DNA of 64,000 nucleotides, taken from NCBI RefSeq assembly GCF_032854445.1, contig NC_088298.1:11893504-11957503 (forward strand). Reading direction: 5' to 3'. Shown here piece by piece: positions 21,040 to 31,022 of this stretch. A program made the translations under genes and the position numbers. The notes beneath the pieces were generated by a model. That model ran no database searches, had not been told where the DNA came from, and saw nothing but the letters and a program-made list of their open reading frames with translations. Each line of letters opens with the position of its first letter. The stretch's first letter is position 1. This stretch comes from Liolophura sinensis. Taxonomy: Eukaryota > Mollusca > Polyplacophora > Chitonida > Chitonidae.

Positions 21040-21367
21040 GGTTCTTACCACTAAATATAAGCGTCATGTCCGGCATTCGTATACCATTCGTAGCCCGTAA
21101 GGGGCATTCCAAGTCGATAATCGCAAGATCCATTTCCAAAACAACGTTGAACGTTAGCTCCCAAAGACAAAGGTATGTAAGAAATATACAAACAGGAAAT
21201 AAAGCCGGTAACACACAAGAGAGAAGCGGTCATCAGTTTTCAATGATGCCGGGCAGACAGTGGATAATATAGTCATGACTTCCATATCAAAGTTCAAATT
21301 CGTAGTCCAGGAATGAGTTCCAAGTCAAATAACAAGTAAACATGGTATCTCAGTCGGGCTTTGATTG

Positions 21368-21650
21368 TGTTATGTATGACTATTTAACGTCTTCATGTAC
21401 TGTTAGTCTGCGGACCTTTGTGAAAGCATAACAGGCCCTGTTATATATGTACAGCGCGGACCTGGCCGAAAGCACCTTGTTCAATGCTCTGTTTATTTAA
21501 CTGGCTGTTCATTGGTTGTTAATTCTGTGTCTAAGAATAGTTGAATCCACCTGGACCGTATATAAGTCTGCGGACCAGTTTCCTGGAATACATTCCTTGG
21601 GATGCAAAGGTGAACTGGAAACTTGTAAAGACCGGTAATACTGATGTGTA

Positions 21651-21684
<34 letters not shown>

Positions 21685-21791
21685 GAACTGTCTGTAAAAC
21701 TGTACGTCTCATTTTATATAAAAAGCATTGTTTACATTGTAATATTGAGTCACTGAGTCTGTTTTCTGTTGCTATTTTCAATACCGAAACA
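21368..21791 (+). mobile_element. Solo LTR, 424 bp (Gypsy-like by TSD)
   Basis: It begins TGTTATGTATGAC and ends ATACCGAAACA (TG...CA termini), flanked by the 4-bp target duplication ATTG (21364-21367 and 21792-21795). The uninserted right arm reads CTTTAATTGCAACTG, confirming the insertion. A TATA-like TATATAAG lies at 21559-21566, and a (TTG)n microsatellite at 21651-21684. No internal gag-pol is present. Its first seven bases equal those of the solo LTR at 46125. Confidence 0.85.
21651..21684 (+). repeat. (TGT)n microsatellite within the solo LTR
   Basis: About eleven uninterrupted TGT units. It gives poly-Val or poly-Gln in translated frames, which are not genes. Confidence 0.95.
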
Positions 21792-21965
21792 ATTGCAACT
21801 GTTCATAAGGGCATTATGCAAATGTATTGAGCATGGCTACCTTTACTGTCTCTAGCGCCAGGTTAAGCGGAATTAGATACAGTTCAAAAATGACGAGCGT
21901 TACAGGCCTTAACCGAACAGATTGTGATTTAAAAGTAACGGACGATAGGGTATGTTCACAAATAT

Positions 21966-23400
21966 TGTTCGCCCGCCGATATTCGCTTCTACACATACAT
22001 GAAAAGGTATGACTGCTGATACCAACAGATAATCATGTGACATGATAAGCTATTCTATAAGACAATCCAGCAGCTAGAGACAACATGAAGAAGTTCGTCC
22101 CGCAAAAATATTACACGGGAATATGCCTGATGTCATCGATACTGTATTCGTTGGATTTGTGTCATTTTCAGCTTTCCAGCGATACCAACAGATAATTGTG
22201 TGACTTCATAAGCTACTCTGTAAGACAATCCAGAATTAGTGTTACATAACCGTATGCCTCCAAGTTGTAAGCTTTTTTTTTTAATCTATATGTTTCCTAA
22301 CACGTTTCTGTGGTCATATTCTCTGGATTTGGTGCCTTTTTATGTAAAATTGAATAAAATAATAATTATTGGGCATCACAGATGGCATTGTGTGACTAAT
22401 CTATGCCCACTTGCCAAAATGCTTGCTTAGTCATCACCCGCTGCTATTCGCTTCTGCACATACATGAAAAGGTATGACTAGCGATGCCAACAGATAATTA
22501 TGTGACATGATGAGCTATTCTATAAGACAATCCACAAGCTACAGGCCACATGAAGAAATTCGCACCGCAAAATATTACACAGGGATATGCCTGTTGTCAA
22601 ATCGATGTCAGCGATAGTGTACTCGTTGGATTTGTGTCATTTTTAGCTTTCCAGATAGCCTAGGTGTTTTTGCAGAACTCATGGGATGTTTTTTGTACAA
22701 CATAACGCTAGACTTGAAGGCCGTCGACTAAAACAGACATATTTATCATACGATCATGCATTATAAACACATGCCGTATTTCGTACAGAGAATTTCAGTG
22801 GGGAATAACACTGGGCCGCTTGTTGACACGGCTATAGACAGGGAACAGCCTTTGGCGCTGTTTTGGCGCCACCTGTTCAAACGGATTTATGTAATATTGA
22901 ATAAAATAATAATTATTCGCACATCACTTATAGCGCTGTAGGGCTACTATAAGCCCACTTGCCATCATGCTTTCTTCCAAGTCAGAAGCTGATTTTTTAC
23001 CTATATGTTACCTAACAGGTTTCTGTGGTCATATATTGGTGCCTTTTTTGTAAAACTGAATAAAATATTAGTAATTAGGCATCATAGATGCCGCTGTCTC
23101 GCTCCTCTAAGTCTACATGTTTAAAGATAGCCGAGGTGTTTTTGCAGAGCTCAATTAATGTTTTTTGTACAACACAACGCCATACCTGAAGGCCGTCGAC
23201 TAAAACTGACATATTTATCATACGATGCAGTATAAACTCATCAGTGTTTCGTACCTTTGGATCAGCAATACCATTTGTGAGAGAGAATTTCAGGGGGATT
23301 AACTCTGGGCCGCTTGTTGACACGGCTATAGACGGGGACCAGTCTTTGACGCTGAGTGGTTCATCTAAGCCCACATGTTTAAACGGAATATCACTGCTAT
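21966..23400 (-). repeat. Inverted copies of the ~0.5 kb module
   Basis: The reverse complement of the block at 5851-7340, with recurring AAGGTATGACTGCTGATACCAACAG (in part), GCCGTCGACTAAAACTGACAT, GCCGCTTGTTGACACGGC and TAAACATGTxGGCTTAGA. On the minus strand at 23075-23374 one module keeps an open frame of 99 codons ending LEERDSGIYDA. Confidence 0.75.
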
Positions 23401-23984
23401 AGTTCTATTCTACTCTACTATAGTTATACGTACAACAATCAAATAAATAAAGCCATAAATATACTGTACTATGGTCATACTCTACTATAGCTATACTGTG
23501 CTACACTGTACTCTACTATACTGTACTATACTATATTATACTAAGTGGAATATTCTTCAGTACTATAGTTATAATCTACTCTTCTATACTTATACTCTAC
23601 GATACTATAACTATACTATACGATACTATAGCTATACTAGCCTATAAATGTTCGGCAAACCCCCACGGACGCCGGCTGACACACTGTGCGTGGGATGTCG
23701 AGTCATCAGAGGCCCCAGACCTTTTACACCCTGTCACCGTGCTATCCGACCGTACCATCCCCTTACTGTAGTTGTATTATAGTGTAGCTGTACAATTTTA
23801 TAGTTATACTCTACCATAGTTTTACTCTACGAGACTCTACGATATTATAGATATACTCTTCTATATTTCTCCTATACTATACTAAACTATACTACACTTC
23901 ACTCCACTCCACTCAACTCTACTCTACCATACTTAGGTTATTATTCGACACGCTTCTGTGTAGCTTGTAGCATGAGATCTTTAC
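23400..23984 (-). repeat. TATAG-type arrays with satellite fragment
   Basis: CTATAGTTATACTCTAC-type arrays surround a fragment at about 23650-23760. That fragment is the reverse complement of 1450-1520 (the GGTCTGGGGC line with a CACGCACAGTGTGTCAGCC equivalent). It shows that the interior is an inverted relative of the 1.3-7.3 kb block. Confidence 0.75.
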
Positions 23985-24465
23985 ATATTAACGGGAAAGA
24001 CGTAATCGTCCGTTACTTTTGAATCACAATCTGATCGGTTATGGTCTGTAACGCTCGTCATTTTCAAACTGTATCTAATACCGCTTAACCTGGGGCTAGG
24101 GGCCGTAAAGTTAGCCATGCTCATTACATCAGCATGATGCCTTTATGGACAGTTGCAATTAAAGCGCGACTGAGACACTTGTTTAATTGTTATTTGACCT
24201 GGAACTCATTCACGGTCTACGAATTTGAACTTTGATATGGAATTCATGCCTGGAATATTCATTGTCTGCCCGGCATCATTGAAAACTGATGACCGCTTCT
24301 CTCTTGTGTGTTACCGGCTTTTTATTTCCTGTTTGTATATTTCTTACATACCTTTGTCTTTGGGAGTTAGTGTTAAACGTTGTTTTGGAAATGGATCTTG
24401 CGGTTATCGACTTGGAACGCCTCTTACGGACTATGAATGGTATATGAATGTCGGACTTGACACCT
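23985..24465 (-). repeat. Right inverted-repeat arm
   Basis: The uninterrupted partner of the left arm, about 480 bp. It ends in an (AT)n tract that joins directly to the truncated start of the Polinton DNA polymerase remnant. Confidence 0.8.
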
Positions 24466-24599
24466 ATATATATATATAAATATATGTATATATATTACGG
24501 AGACCCGCTTTTCCCACCACCATCACTACCACCAACATCACCCCCGCAAACGAAGCCAGCTCCAGCTCGAGTGCAGCAAGTTTAGAGACGGAGGAGTCA

Positions 24600-27435
24600 A
24601 TCAAGGAAAAGTCGGAAGATTTCGGAGAGCCAATTAGAACTCGATCCGACTCAACCCCTCGACGATCTCCTGCCCAGCAGTGAGAGTGGTCTACGGGAAC
24701 TGTATCGGCAGCATTGGCGCTCGATACGGAACCATTTTATTGGGGCAAGCCTACAACTACCGGCACAGCCATCCTGGAGCCATCCCGCCTATTTGAACGC
24801 GATTTATGCGGACCAGCCCACCGCCTTTACCTTCAGCTACAGCTTTGGGTATATCCTTCGCCACAAGAAGACTGGACAGTTTTAAGAAGGCACTTTTACC
24901 CTAGCACCAACAATGCCCAGGTACTCGACGCGCGGTACCACGTGGCGAGTCCGGCTGACCTGCGTGAAATTCTCACTTAGCCAATATCCACTCGCCTGAG
25001 CACAAAACAACGCCCCGACACAATATGGATCGTTGATCTCCTCACCAACGTGTTGCTTGCTCTTCATAAACTTCCCCATCAGCCCGGGGCCTCCGTGGCT
25101 CAGTTGGTTAGCGCGCTAGCTCAGCGTAATGACCCAGGAGTCTCGGTCGCTGTGAGTTCAAGTCCAGCTCATGCTGGCTTCCTCTCCGGCTGTACGTGGG
25201 AAGGTCCGCCATCAACCTCCGGATGGTCGTGGGTTTCCCCCGGGCTCTGCCCGGTTTCCACCCACCATAATGCTGATCGTATAAGCGAAATATTCTTGAG
25301 TACGGAGTAAAACATCAATCAGTGAGGGCGGGATAACGTTGGCGCCTTACCAGGCAGCAAACAAGGAGCAGCACTCGTTGGTGGTAGGAGCTAATGGCCC
25401 TTACAGGGACAATTTATGTTTATTTAGGTGCCTGCCCGTCCATCTGGACACCAGGCTCGGGGTTTATCACTAAATGATTACGGTCGCGGTGCAAATGGAC
25501 CCGAGGAAATTCCGCGGTGTACCCCTAAGTGCGCTGGACACGGTGGGGAGCCTATTTAACGTAAACATGCTTCTCCCACCATGCGGTTAGACCCGCACAA
25601 TCAGCATTTCAGCTACATCAAGGACATGGGGCGTTACGCCCAGTCTTTCACGTGTCAAGCGTGTTCTAAGAGCTTTAATTAGCTGTATCAACTACGACGG
25701 TAAGGTCAAATGTGCACCGAAGTCGTTCGCCGAAAGTTCTCGGGGGGTGTATGGGACAATCAACCCACTATTTTCGGCGTGTTGGCGGACATGGGTATTT
25801 ACCTCCGCGAAGTTGACGACGGAATATTCCCTTACGGAGCATGTTATGACTTTGAAGCTTCCCTGTCCCCGGTGGACGAATCGGTGACCGGGTCAACGGA
25901 ATAGACGTCCCATCACATCCCCATGACTGTTAGCGTGAACTCCAATGTGCCTGACTACGACCAGCCCCTGTGCTTCATCTCTACCAGCAATCCCCACGCG
26001 CTCGTCGAGCGGATGATGGCTTACCTCAATACCATCTGCGAGACTAGTAGCGCCTATCTCACCGAGCGTTATGCCTACATCCTGGACGAGTTAGACGAGC
26101 GCATCGATCCTATATTAACAAGCTCCTAGTCCTCCGCTTTAACTCGGGCAACTACCAACTGAACTTGATCACGCAACAGCTTTGCCCACACCTGGTCAAT
26201 GCCGCTGATTTGGAGTGTGTTATCAAGCATAACAATAACCACATGGCCCTCAGCACGCCGCAGCTGAAATTTTTGGACATTCAAATTACCTGGCCCCTAA
26301 TTACAGTTACGACAAGTGGGTGAAAGCTTACGACTGCCGAGTTACCAAAGGGAAATTTTGTTACTCCTACATAGACTCCCTCGCCTGGTAGAGGACCCGC
26401 CACGCTAGATAACAATCTGACCCACCAGCCGTGCACGGACGCAGAGTACAAGACCCTGCAGGAGACGTGGAGACATGCATGGCATGCGTACCGTAAAAGA
26501 CTTGCTTCGGTGGTATAACAACCTGGCTGAAAAATGGCTGGACTGGCAGTCGCACCAGCTGGGGGTACCCATTCGCCACCGACTAAAGCACACAGAAAAA
26601 CGGGTCGGTGATAGACAACTCCCCGTAGAAGGGTTCGCCCACATCGGCGGACGTCCCACCCTCTTCCAGTTCCATGGTTGCTATTACCACTACCACAGCT
26701 GTCACCTGAATCACCCACTCCAGGGCGAGTTCCGCTACAACAACCGGCGAGGGTTCACCTCAAGACTTGGGCCTGGAAGTGAGCGAGAATGAGGTCTACG
26801 TCTGTTCCCAGGGGTATGAGCTGGTATCCATATGGGAGTGTGAGTTTCTTGCGGAAAACGAACTCAGCCTTGCGAGCCTTCCTGCAGCAGTACGGTTTAC
26901 CCCCGTCACATCGACAGCACAAGACACTGGGACAGCTGGTGGGGGCTGCCGTCCAAGACCGGTTGTTTGGCTTCGTTGAATGCGATCTACTGCGAGATGG
27001 ACAGGGATTCCGCGTACATGGCCTGGCCTGACACGAACTGGGTATCCTTGGTTAAACCTGAGCTGCGGGCGATATACGAGGCGGAGCGGGACAAACGGTT
27101 GCCTTGATGCGACCACTACGACGTTGATAAATGTACGCCGGGGTTCTTCAAAGTCGAGTGGACTGGTGACGCTATTGTCAGTTTTTGTTCGAAGACATAC
27201 TATTGTATGGCGGGGAGTCGAACACCAAAGAGGCGCTATCGGTCGGGACATAGATAAGGACGTCCACCTCTCCGTGTTGCGCCACCACCAAAGCAAGAGT
27301 GGTATGAACCGCGGCATGCGGACACGGGAGTACCATGTTTTAATACACCGAGACGAAAATTGGCTTTACATACTTTTTTGCAAAACATAAAGTACTCCCA
27401 GACGGTGTGAGCAATACCTACCTGGATATTTGACC
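24600..27435 (+). pseudogene. Protein-primed family B DNA polymerase of Polinton, decayed
   Basis: Fragments in several frames follow the family's order: N-terminal FTFSYSFGYILRHKKTG (about 24825-24875), NNAQVLDARYHVAS, GPYRDNLCLFRCL (about 25405-25440), HFSYIKDMGRYAQSF (about 25609-25650), the exonuclease acid motif YDFEA (25845-25859), an FNSGNYQLNLI-like line (about 26140), NYLAPNYSYDKW (about 26284), LFQFHGCYYH (about 26661), GYELVSIWECEF (WECEF at 26833-26847), QDRLFGFVECDL, and EMDRDSAYMAW (27000-27011 encodes D-R-D-S where the family has D-T-D-S). The polymerase motifs between VECDL and EMDRDS are deleted. A SINE interrupts it at 25086-25320. It would have replicated the element; this copy cannot. 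Confidence 0.82.
25086..25320 (+). mobile_element. tRNA-derived SINE in the Polinton polymerase
   Basis: A near full-length SINE with the best-preserved tRNA head: A box TGGCTCAGTTGG and B box GAGTTCAAGTCC, then body and GTAAAACATCAATC. The (AATA)n tail is missing. It lies between a polymerase segment reading IWIVDLLTNVLLALHKLPH and the later GPYRDN segment, so it inserted after the Polinton. Confidence 0.92.
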
Positions 27436-27495
27436 GGACTATCCCCGACGGTTATATACCATGCCCGGACTATCCCCGACGGTTATATACCATGC
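27434..27495 (+). repeat. Perfect 31-bp tandem duplication
   Basis: CCGGACTATCCCCGACGG followed by TTATATACCATGC, repeated twice without mismatch directly after the polymerase remnant's stop. Its position between the two convergent coding blocks suggests a recent slippage event, or a 3'-end element. Confidence 0.9.
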
Positions 27496-27686
27496 CCCTT
27501 CTAATGTGTTGAAGTTGAAGGCTAAAATAAAAAGTCATTACACCACTGTATACGCATGTCATTTTATCTTGATTCACTTTTTATTTCAAATCATGCCGAA
27601 CAGGAAAAAAACACATGGACAGAACGTTATTTCACTGCCTGGCGGTCCACCCAATCGAACACCATTAAGTCGTTATCGTATGTCGT
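27496..27686. other. Spacer between convergent Polinton gene blocks
   Basis: About 190 bp, AT-rich, with no recognisable coding segment. Confidence 0.5.
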
Positions 27687-28012
27687 TCATGACGTGTCCA
27701 AGGTATATACAATAGTGCCCATGGGACGCCTTCGAGCCAGCTGGGTTAAGTAATACACGCAATATTGTTCACACACGGCCGTGTCCAGACTCTGCAGCCG
27801 CAGATCATTCCATGTCCAGTGGCGTGTCCTCCGGTTGAGCCAAGTGGTCATATCAGTGAGGAGGGGTGGGAGTCCGTACGTATCAAAGTATTTTCCCCTG
27901 AGACGGAGTGGGTCTGGGCACACGTCTATGAAGACCGCCTGGGCGGAGGCACGTGTCCGTGTTGATGACGCGAACCAAGGGTGTGTTGGTCACTTGGTAA
28001 GGGATGTACCGT
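27687..28012 (-). pseudogene. Adenain-like cysteine protease of Polinton, C-terminal part
   Basis: The minus-strand frame reads KYFDTYGLPPLLTDM and then NDLRLQSLDTAVCEQYCVYY. The C-x2-Y-C block after SLDTAV matches the nucleophile region of adenovirus-type/Ulp1 proteases; the likely catalytic Cys codon is 27771-27773. Upstream, in another frame, VINTDTCLRPGG resembles the region preceding the catalytic His, but the expected H-W pair is not seen. The gene lies downstream of the capsid gene, as in other Polintons, where it would process capsid precursors. It is broken by frameshift and by loss of the N-terminal segment. Confidence 0.75.
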
Positions 28013-28019
28013 GTCCATG

Positions 28020-29310
28020 TTGTTTTGTTTTTCAACTGGCGAAGTCACAGAGCTATTTTTTGTCTATTTCTATGATATTGTTGAATTTGGCGTAAGACAC
28101 CACGTTAATGGTTTCCGGCAGTGGCCTGGAAGACCGCATATCCAGGCGCAATTCACCTTTCTCGACCACGTTCAACTGGTGATGGTCGTGGAGGTTGAGA
28201 GTCAAGTCGAAACAAAACAGCGTGCTGCCCATGGCGAACGAGGTGCATGAAACACTTTTCCCGTGTTGGTAAAGAGGTTCATGTTCGTTCTGACGAAATT
28301 GCCGGTTTCGAAGTCGGATGTCAGGGGCTTGGCAGGAAATTCACGTCCGCTGACATGTAAGGCGACGAAGTTTGTGTAGAAGTGCTGGAAATGGAGCGGG
28401 TTTTTAGCGTAGCTGCCGTCAAAAGCCGTGTTGCTCACACATCCCATCACTAAACATGTGGGTAAGCTGCCCAGAAATAGGTTTTGTTCGTTGATGAGGG
28501 TGTGGCCTTTGGGTAAGGAGAAATACTTGGTCAGCACGCGGCGGACAGGGTACTTGGCAGGGGCTTTGGCGAAGGCTTTTAAATGCCCCAATTGAACGCT
28601 ACTGGTGACTTTGACTTAGCGCACAAAGATCGACACCTCCTCCAAGCGGGCCTTGTAGTCGGGACCCTTCTCACCAGACATCAAGGCAAACGCGCTCTTG
28701 GACGGGATGAGATGCTGACGTTGTTCAGGAGGTGACGCCGTTGCAGGAACATGTCGCAGTGCAGGCACCTCAGCATTTCAACCGATCAACTTTGAGCAGT
28801 GAGCTGCAGCCCTTTGTCAAACCTCACGTTGGTCTCATCTATGGGGTGTCCGTATACCACAAGGCGGAGGACAGCTGGGTGTTCTTGGCCTCTACACCAT
28901 AAAACAACAACATCTCCAAGCTGGCACGGTATGGGTACCTGTTGATGTAAGTGGTGATGAGTTTGTTGTTCAGGGAGACATCGACCTGTTGCCATAGCGA
29001 ATGAAGCCACAGGTTAGTCGGGCCTACACTCTTGCCGGCCTCCACAACCTCTCCCTCCCCGTGGAGGATTTTCGCCTTCACGTACAACATGATGTTGGCT
29101 AAGTCCAAGTAAGTGTCACCGTCCGCATTGGTGATGAGAAATTCCACGGGCCCAGCGACACACAGACTGGTGATGGGACTGTAGGCATCCCAGCGATCTT
29201 CTCCTACGCTGGTGTCGGCAGGGGGTTAACGTTCACAAAGTCACTGCTGATCGACGGACAACACTCGGAGTGTGGGAGGGCCACAACATTAGCTAAAAAT
29301 ATCTGGTGCG
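28020..29310 (-). pseudogene. Polinton major capsid protein, most complete copy, decayed
   Basis: Minus-strand pieces of the double-jelly-roll capsid family occur in order: APNPAPHQIFLANVVALPH (about 29310-29255), NADGDTYLDLANIMLYVKAK (about 29130-29070), TNLWLHSLWQQVDVSLNNK (about 29010-28960), YPYRASLEMLLFYGVEAKN, SALWYTDTP, VLTKYFSLPKGHTLINEQN (about 28540-28485), FLGSLPTCLVMGCVSN, FQHFYTNFVALHVSGREFPA and MNLFTNTGKVFH (about 28275-28240). It contains the middle region missing from fragment Z. Frame breaks occur near 28850, 28740, 28600 and 28250. The family forms the capsid shell of Polinton-like viruses. Confidence 0.85.
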
Positions 29311-29798
29311 GAGCGGGGTTTGGTGCGTCGAGGTTGGCGGGAGAGCGTACGTCTTCTGGACTCAACGGGCAAGATGACGTGCGACGTTTTGGTACTGCGT
29401 GCCGGTGACGAGTGGGAGCGGTGCGTCGGACCTTCCGTTTTATAGAATTCCCTCCCAGCCCGTTCAGCTTGCTCAGTATCCTGCGTTGGGCGTAACGACC
29501 GGCTTTGACCTCCAGCTGTTTCCCCCTCTCCAGAGCGCGTCGTTTCTAGGCCTGGCCTCACCGGCACTCTCTCGTCCCACACGTCGTCCATAATTTTCAG
29601 CCCGGCACCAACGAACCAACGGAGGAGTGTCTTGTTTAATTGCCCTTGTAGATATTGAATAGTCGAGTGGTCTTGGAGGAGCTGCACGCTGAGTTCTGCG
29701 GCCAATCCAACCACTAAAACTCCGATGTACAAGGGAACTCCGAGCACGGCTGCCACGATGCATTTATGGTTGCGCAAGCCTTGTACCCACTGATCCAT
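29289..29798 (-). pseudogene. Fusion of small Polinton membrane protein and basic protein (169 codons)
   Basis: An open minus-strand frame starts MDQWVQGLRNHK with a hydrophobic span (IVAAVLGVPLYIGVLVVGL, about residues 13-32) and QLLQDHSTIQYLQGQLNKT. It then continues without a stop as GLKIMDDVWDERVPV and a basic Arg/Ser-rich tail with THRSHSSPARSTK. In Polinton Y the first half lies at 39513-39712 and the second at about 42590-42800, some 2.9 kb apart with ATPase and minor capsid between. The frame is therefore a deletion-generated chimera with the junction near 29595-29620. It is open by accident rather than a native gene, though translation is possible. Confidence 0.7.
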
Positions 29799-29849
29799 CC
29801 CTTGAGGTAGGTCGATAGGGAGTGACAGTTACCCCCCGTCAAACTCTGG

Positions 29850-31022
29850 ATTAAATACATTTGACGTCCGTGGCCGGCCCCCAAGAATTAAAGCTGGGTG
29901 GGTAGCCGACCCACTTCACCCAATAGTACAGTTTTCCTGGGGGACGTTCCCTTTTAAAGATCTTCTCCACCTGATTAAACTTTTCTGCCGCGGCCGTCAC
30001 CGGTTGCAATTTGATCTCGTAAAACGTCCCGAGCAGCCGTTTCCCCTTCAAGTCCTCCAGTGTGTACACGACTGGCTGAAGAGAGTGGGTGCGGACGATG
30101 CGGGACATTTCCGTGGTCCAATTCGGGAGGTAAGATTTTTCGAATTTCCCTTTCACTTTACTTAAACGCACGAGATCACGGGCGCGAAAACGGTACACCG
30201 ATCGTTTGGACGAGGATGGACCGTACAAGGTTTGACGCGCTTTTTCTGCTTCTGGGTGGTGACTTCAATGGGGGCCCGCCGTATACTCGGGTGATACGCT
30301 CGATTGTAGCCGCGGACAAGCCCCAGTAAGGCTTCCAGGTACTGCCGAGTGTTGTGAGTGGTGAAATATTTGTACATGTGTTCTTTCAAATTACGGTTTA
30401 AATCTTTCTACCACGGACGCTTTGGTCTTGTTAAACGCATGAGAGAAAAACACCCTGTTATCCTTTAAAAATGCTGGAACGGTCTGTTCAGAAACTCTTT
30501 GCTCTCGTCCGTTTGCAGGTACAACGGTCGACGTCCCCGTCTTGAAAATGCGTTGAAACGCTTCTATCAAACAAGCAGCGGTTTAGGTCCGCAGTGGAAC
30601 CACCCAAGCCTACTTGGAGAGGACATCGACACAGGTAAGTAGGTAACGGTTGTCGTCGTTCTCTTTGGCAAACGCTACCATCTCGACCAGGTCCGCTTGC
30701 CACTGACTGTCTATACCCCCAACCACAACTCGGTAACGAGGGTGGCGCCGTCGAGCGGGACGGGGCAGCGTGTATGTGTCCTGCTGGGCCAGCCAAGCCG
30801 ACATGCTGGCCCGATTCACTTTGAGCCTATTTTGCAGGGCTGCCTTGAGCAAGGCGTAAACGCCGCCGTATGTTGTGGACTCTTGGGATCGTAGTACAGT
30901 GCGTTGAGAGCGGTATCGACCGGGTCTAAGTCTCTGTCCAAGAGCGTTCTCTGACCCCGTTCCCACCGCTTTACGGTGAAAGGCTGCCGTTTGCGAACTG
31001 GCTGGCGGCCGGTACGAGGCAT
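29850..31022 (-). pseudogene. Polinton integrase (rve) with C-terminal chromodomain, decayed
   Basis: The minus-strand reading starts MPRTGRQPVRKRQPFTVK. It passes a helical/zinc-like N-terminal part (SMSAWLAQQDTYTLPRPARR), then the DDE core: QADLVEM (first Asp, 30691-30693), LTCVDVLSK (second Asp, 30625-30627), an in-frame TAG at 30610-30612, and, after frameshifts, VVERF (Glu, 30406-30408). SVYRFRARDLVRLSKVKGKF (about 30215-30155) precedes a chromodomain YYWVKWVGYPPSFNSW (about 29930-29885). This enzyme would insert the element. The stop and later frame shifts inactivate it, yet all three acidic residues remain. Confidence 0.88.

Larger units (their letters stand above)
21040..21965 (+). 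repeat. Left inverted-repeat arm (LTR-interrupted)
   Basis: It matches the reverse complement of 23985-24465 once the solo LTR (21368-21791) is removed. On the minus strand at 21051-21233 it carries a 60-codon frame with a hydrophobic start and CFGNGSCDYRLGMPLTGYEW. In the right arm the equivalent frame is shifted by a 2-base insertion near 24320. Confidence 0.8.
21040..24465. mobile_element. Element with ~480-bp terminal inverted repeats
   Basis: The left arm (21040-21367 plus 21792-21965) is the inverse of the right arm (23985-24465). Shared lines include TTTTCAATGATGCCGGGCAG, ATAAAGCCGGTAACACACAA and CTTTGGGAGxTA. A 424-bp solo LTR interrupts the left arm and leaves the right arm as the intact reference. 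The interior holds inverted copies of the ~0.5 kb module and TATAG arrays also present at 1317-7340. No transposase is seen, so it is non-autonomous if it is a DNA transposon. A palindromic duplication is the alternative. Outer ends are blurred by a TA run at 24455-24495. Confidence 0.7.

Noticed and set aside
25086-25160. tRNA gene (A and B boxes present)
   Set aside because: The tRNA-like head belongs to a dispersed SINE with a common body and (AATA)n tail, and does not fold into a complete cloverleaf with an acceptor stem.
26796-27317. 173-codon minus-strand frame
   Set aside because: It is the antisense of the Polinton polymerase remnant, whose plus-strand motifs are recognisable.
28202-29147. 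Conserved host protein (F54H12.2-like)
   Set aside because: This label in animal annotations belongs to Polinton capsid proteins; integrase, protease and terminal repeats adjoin it.
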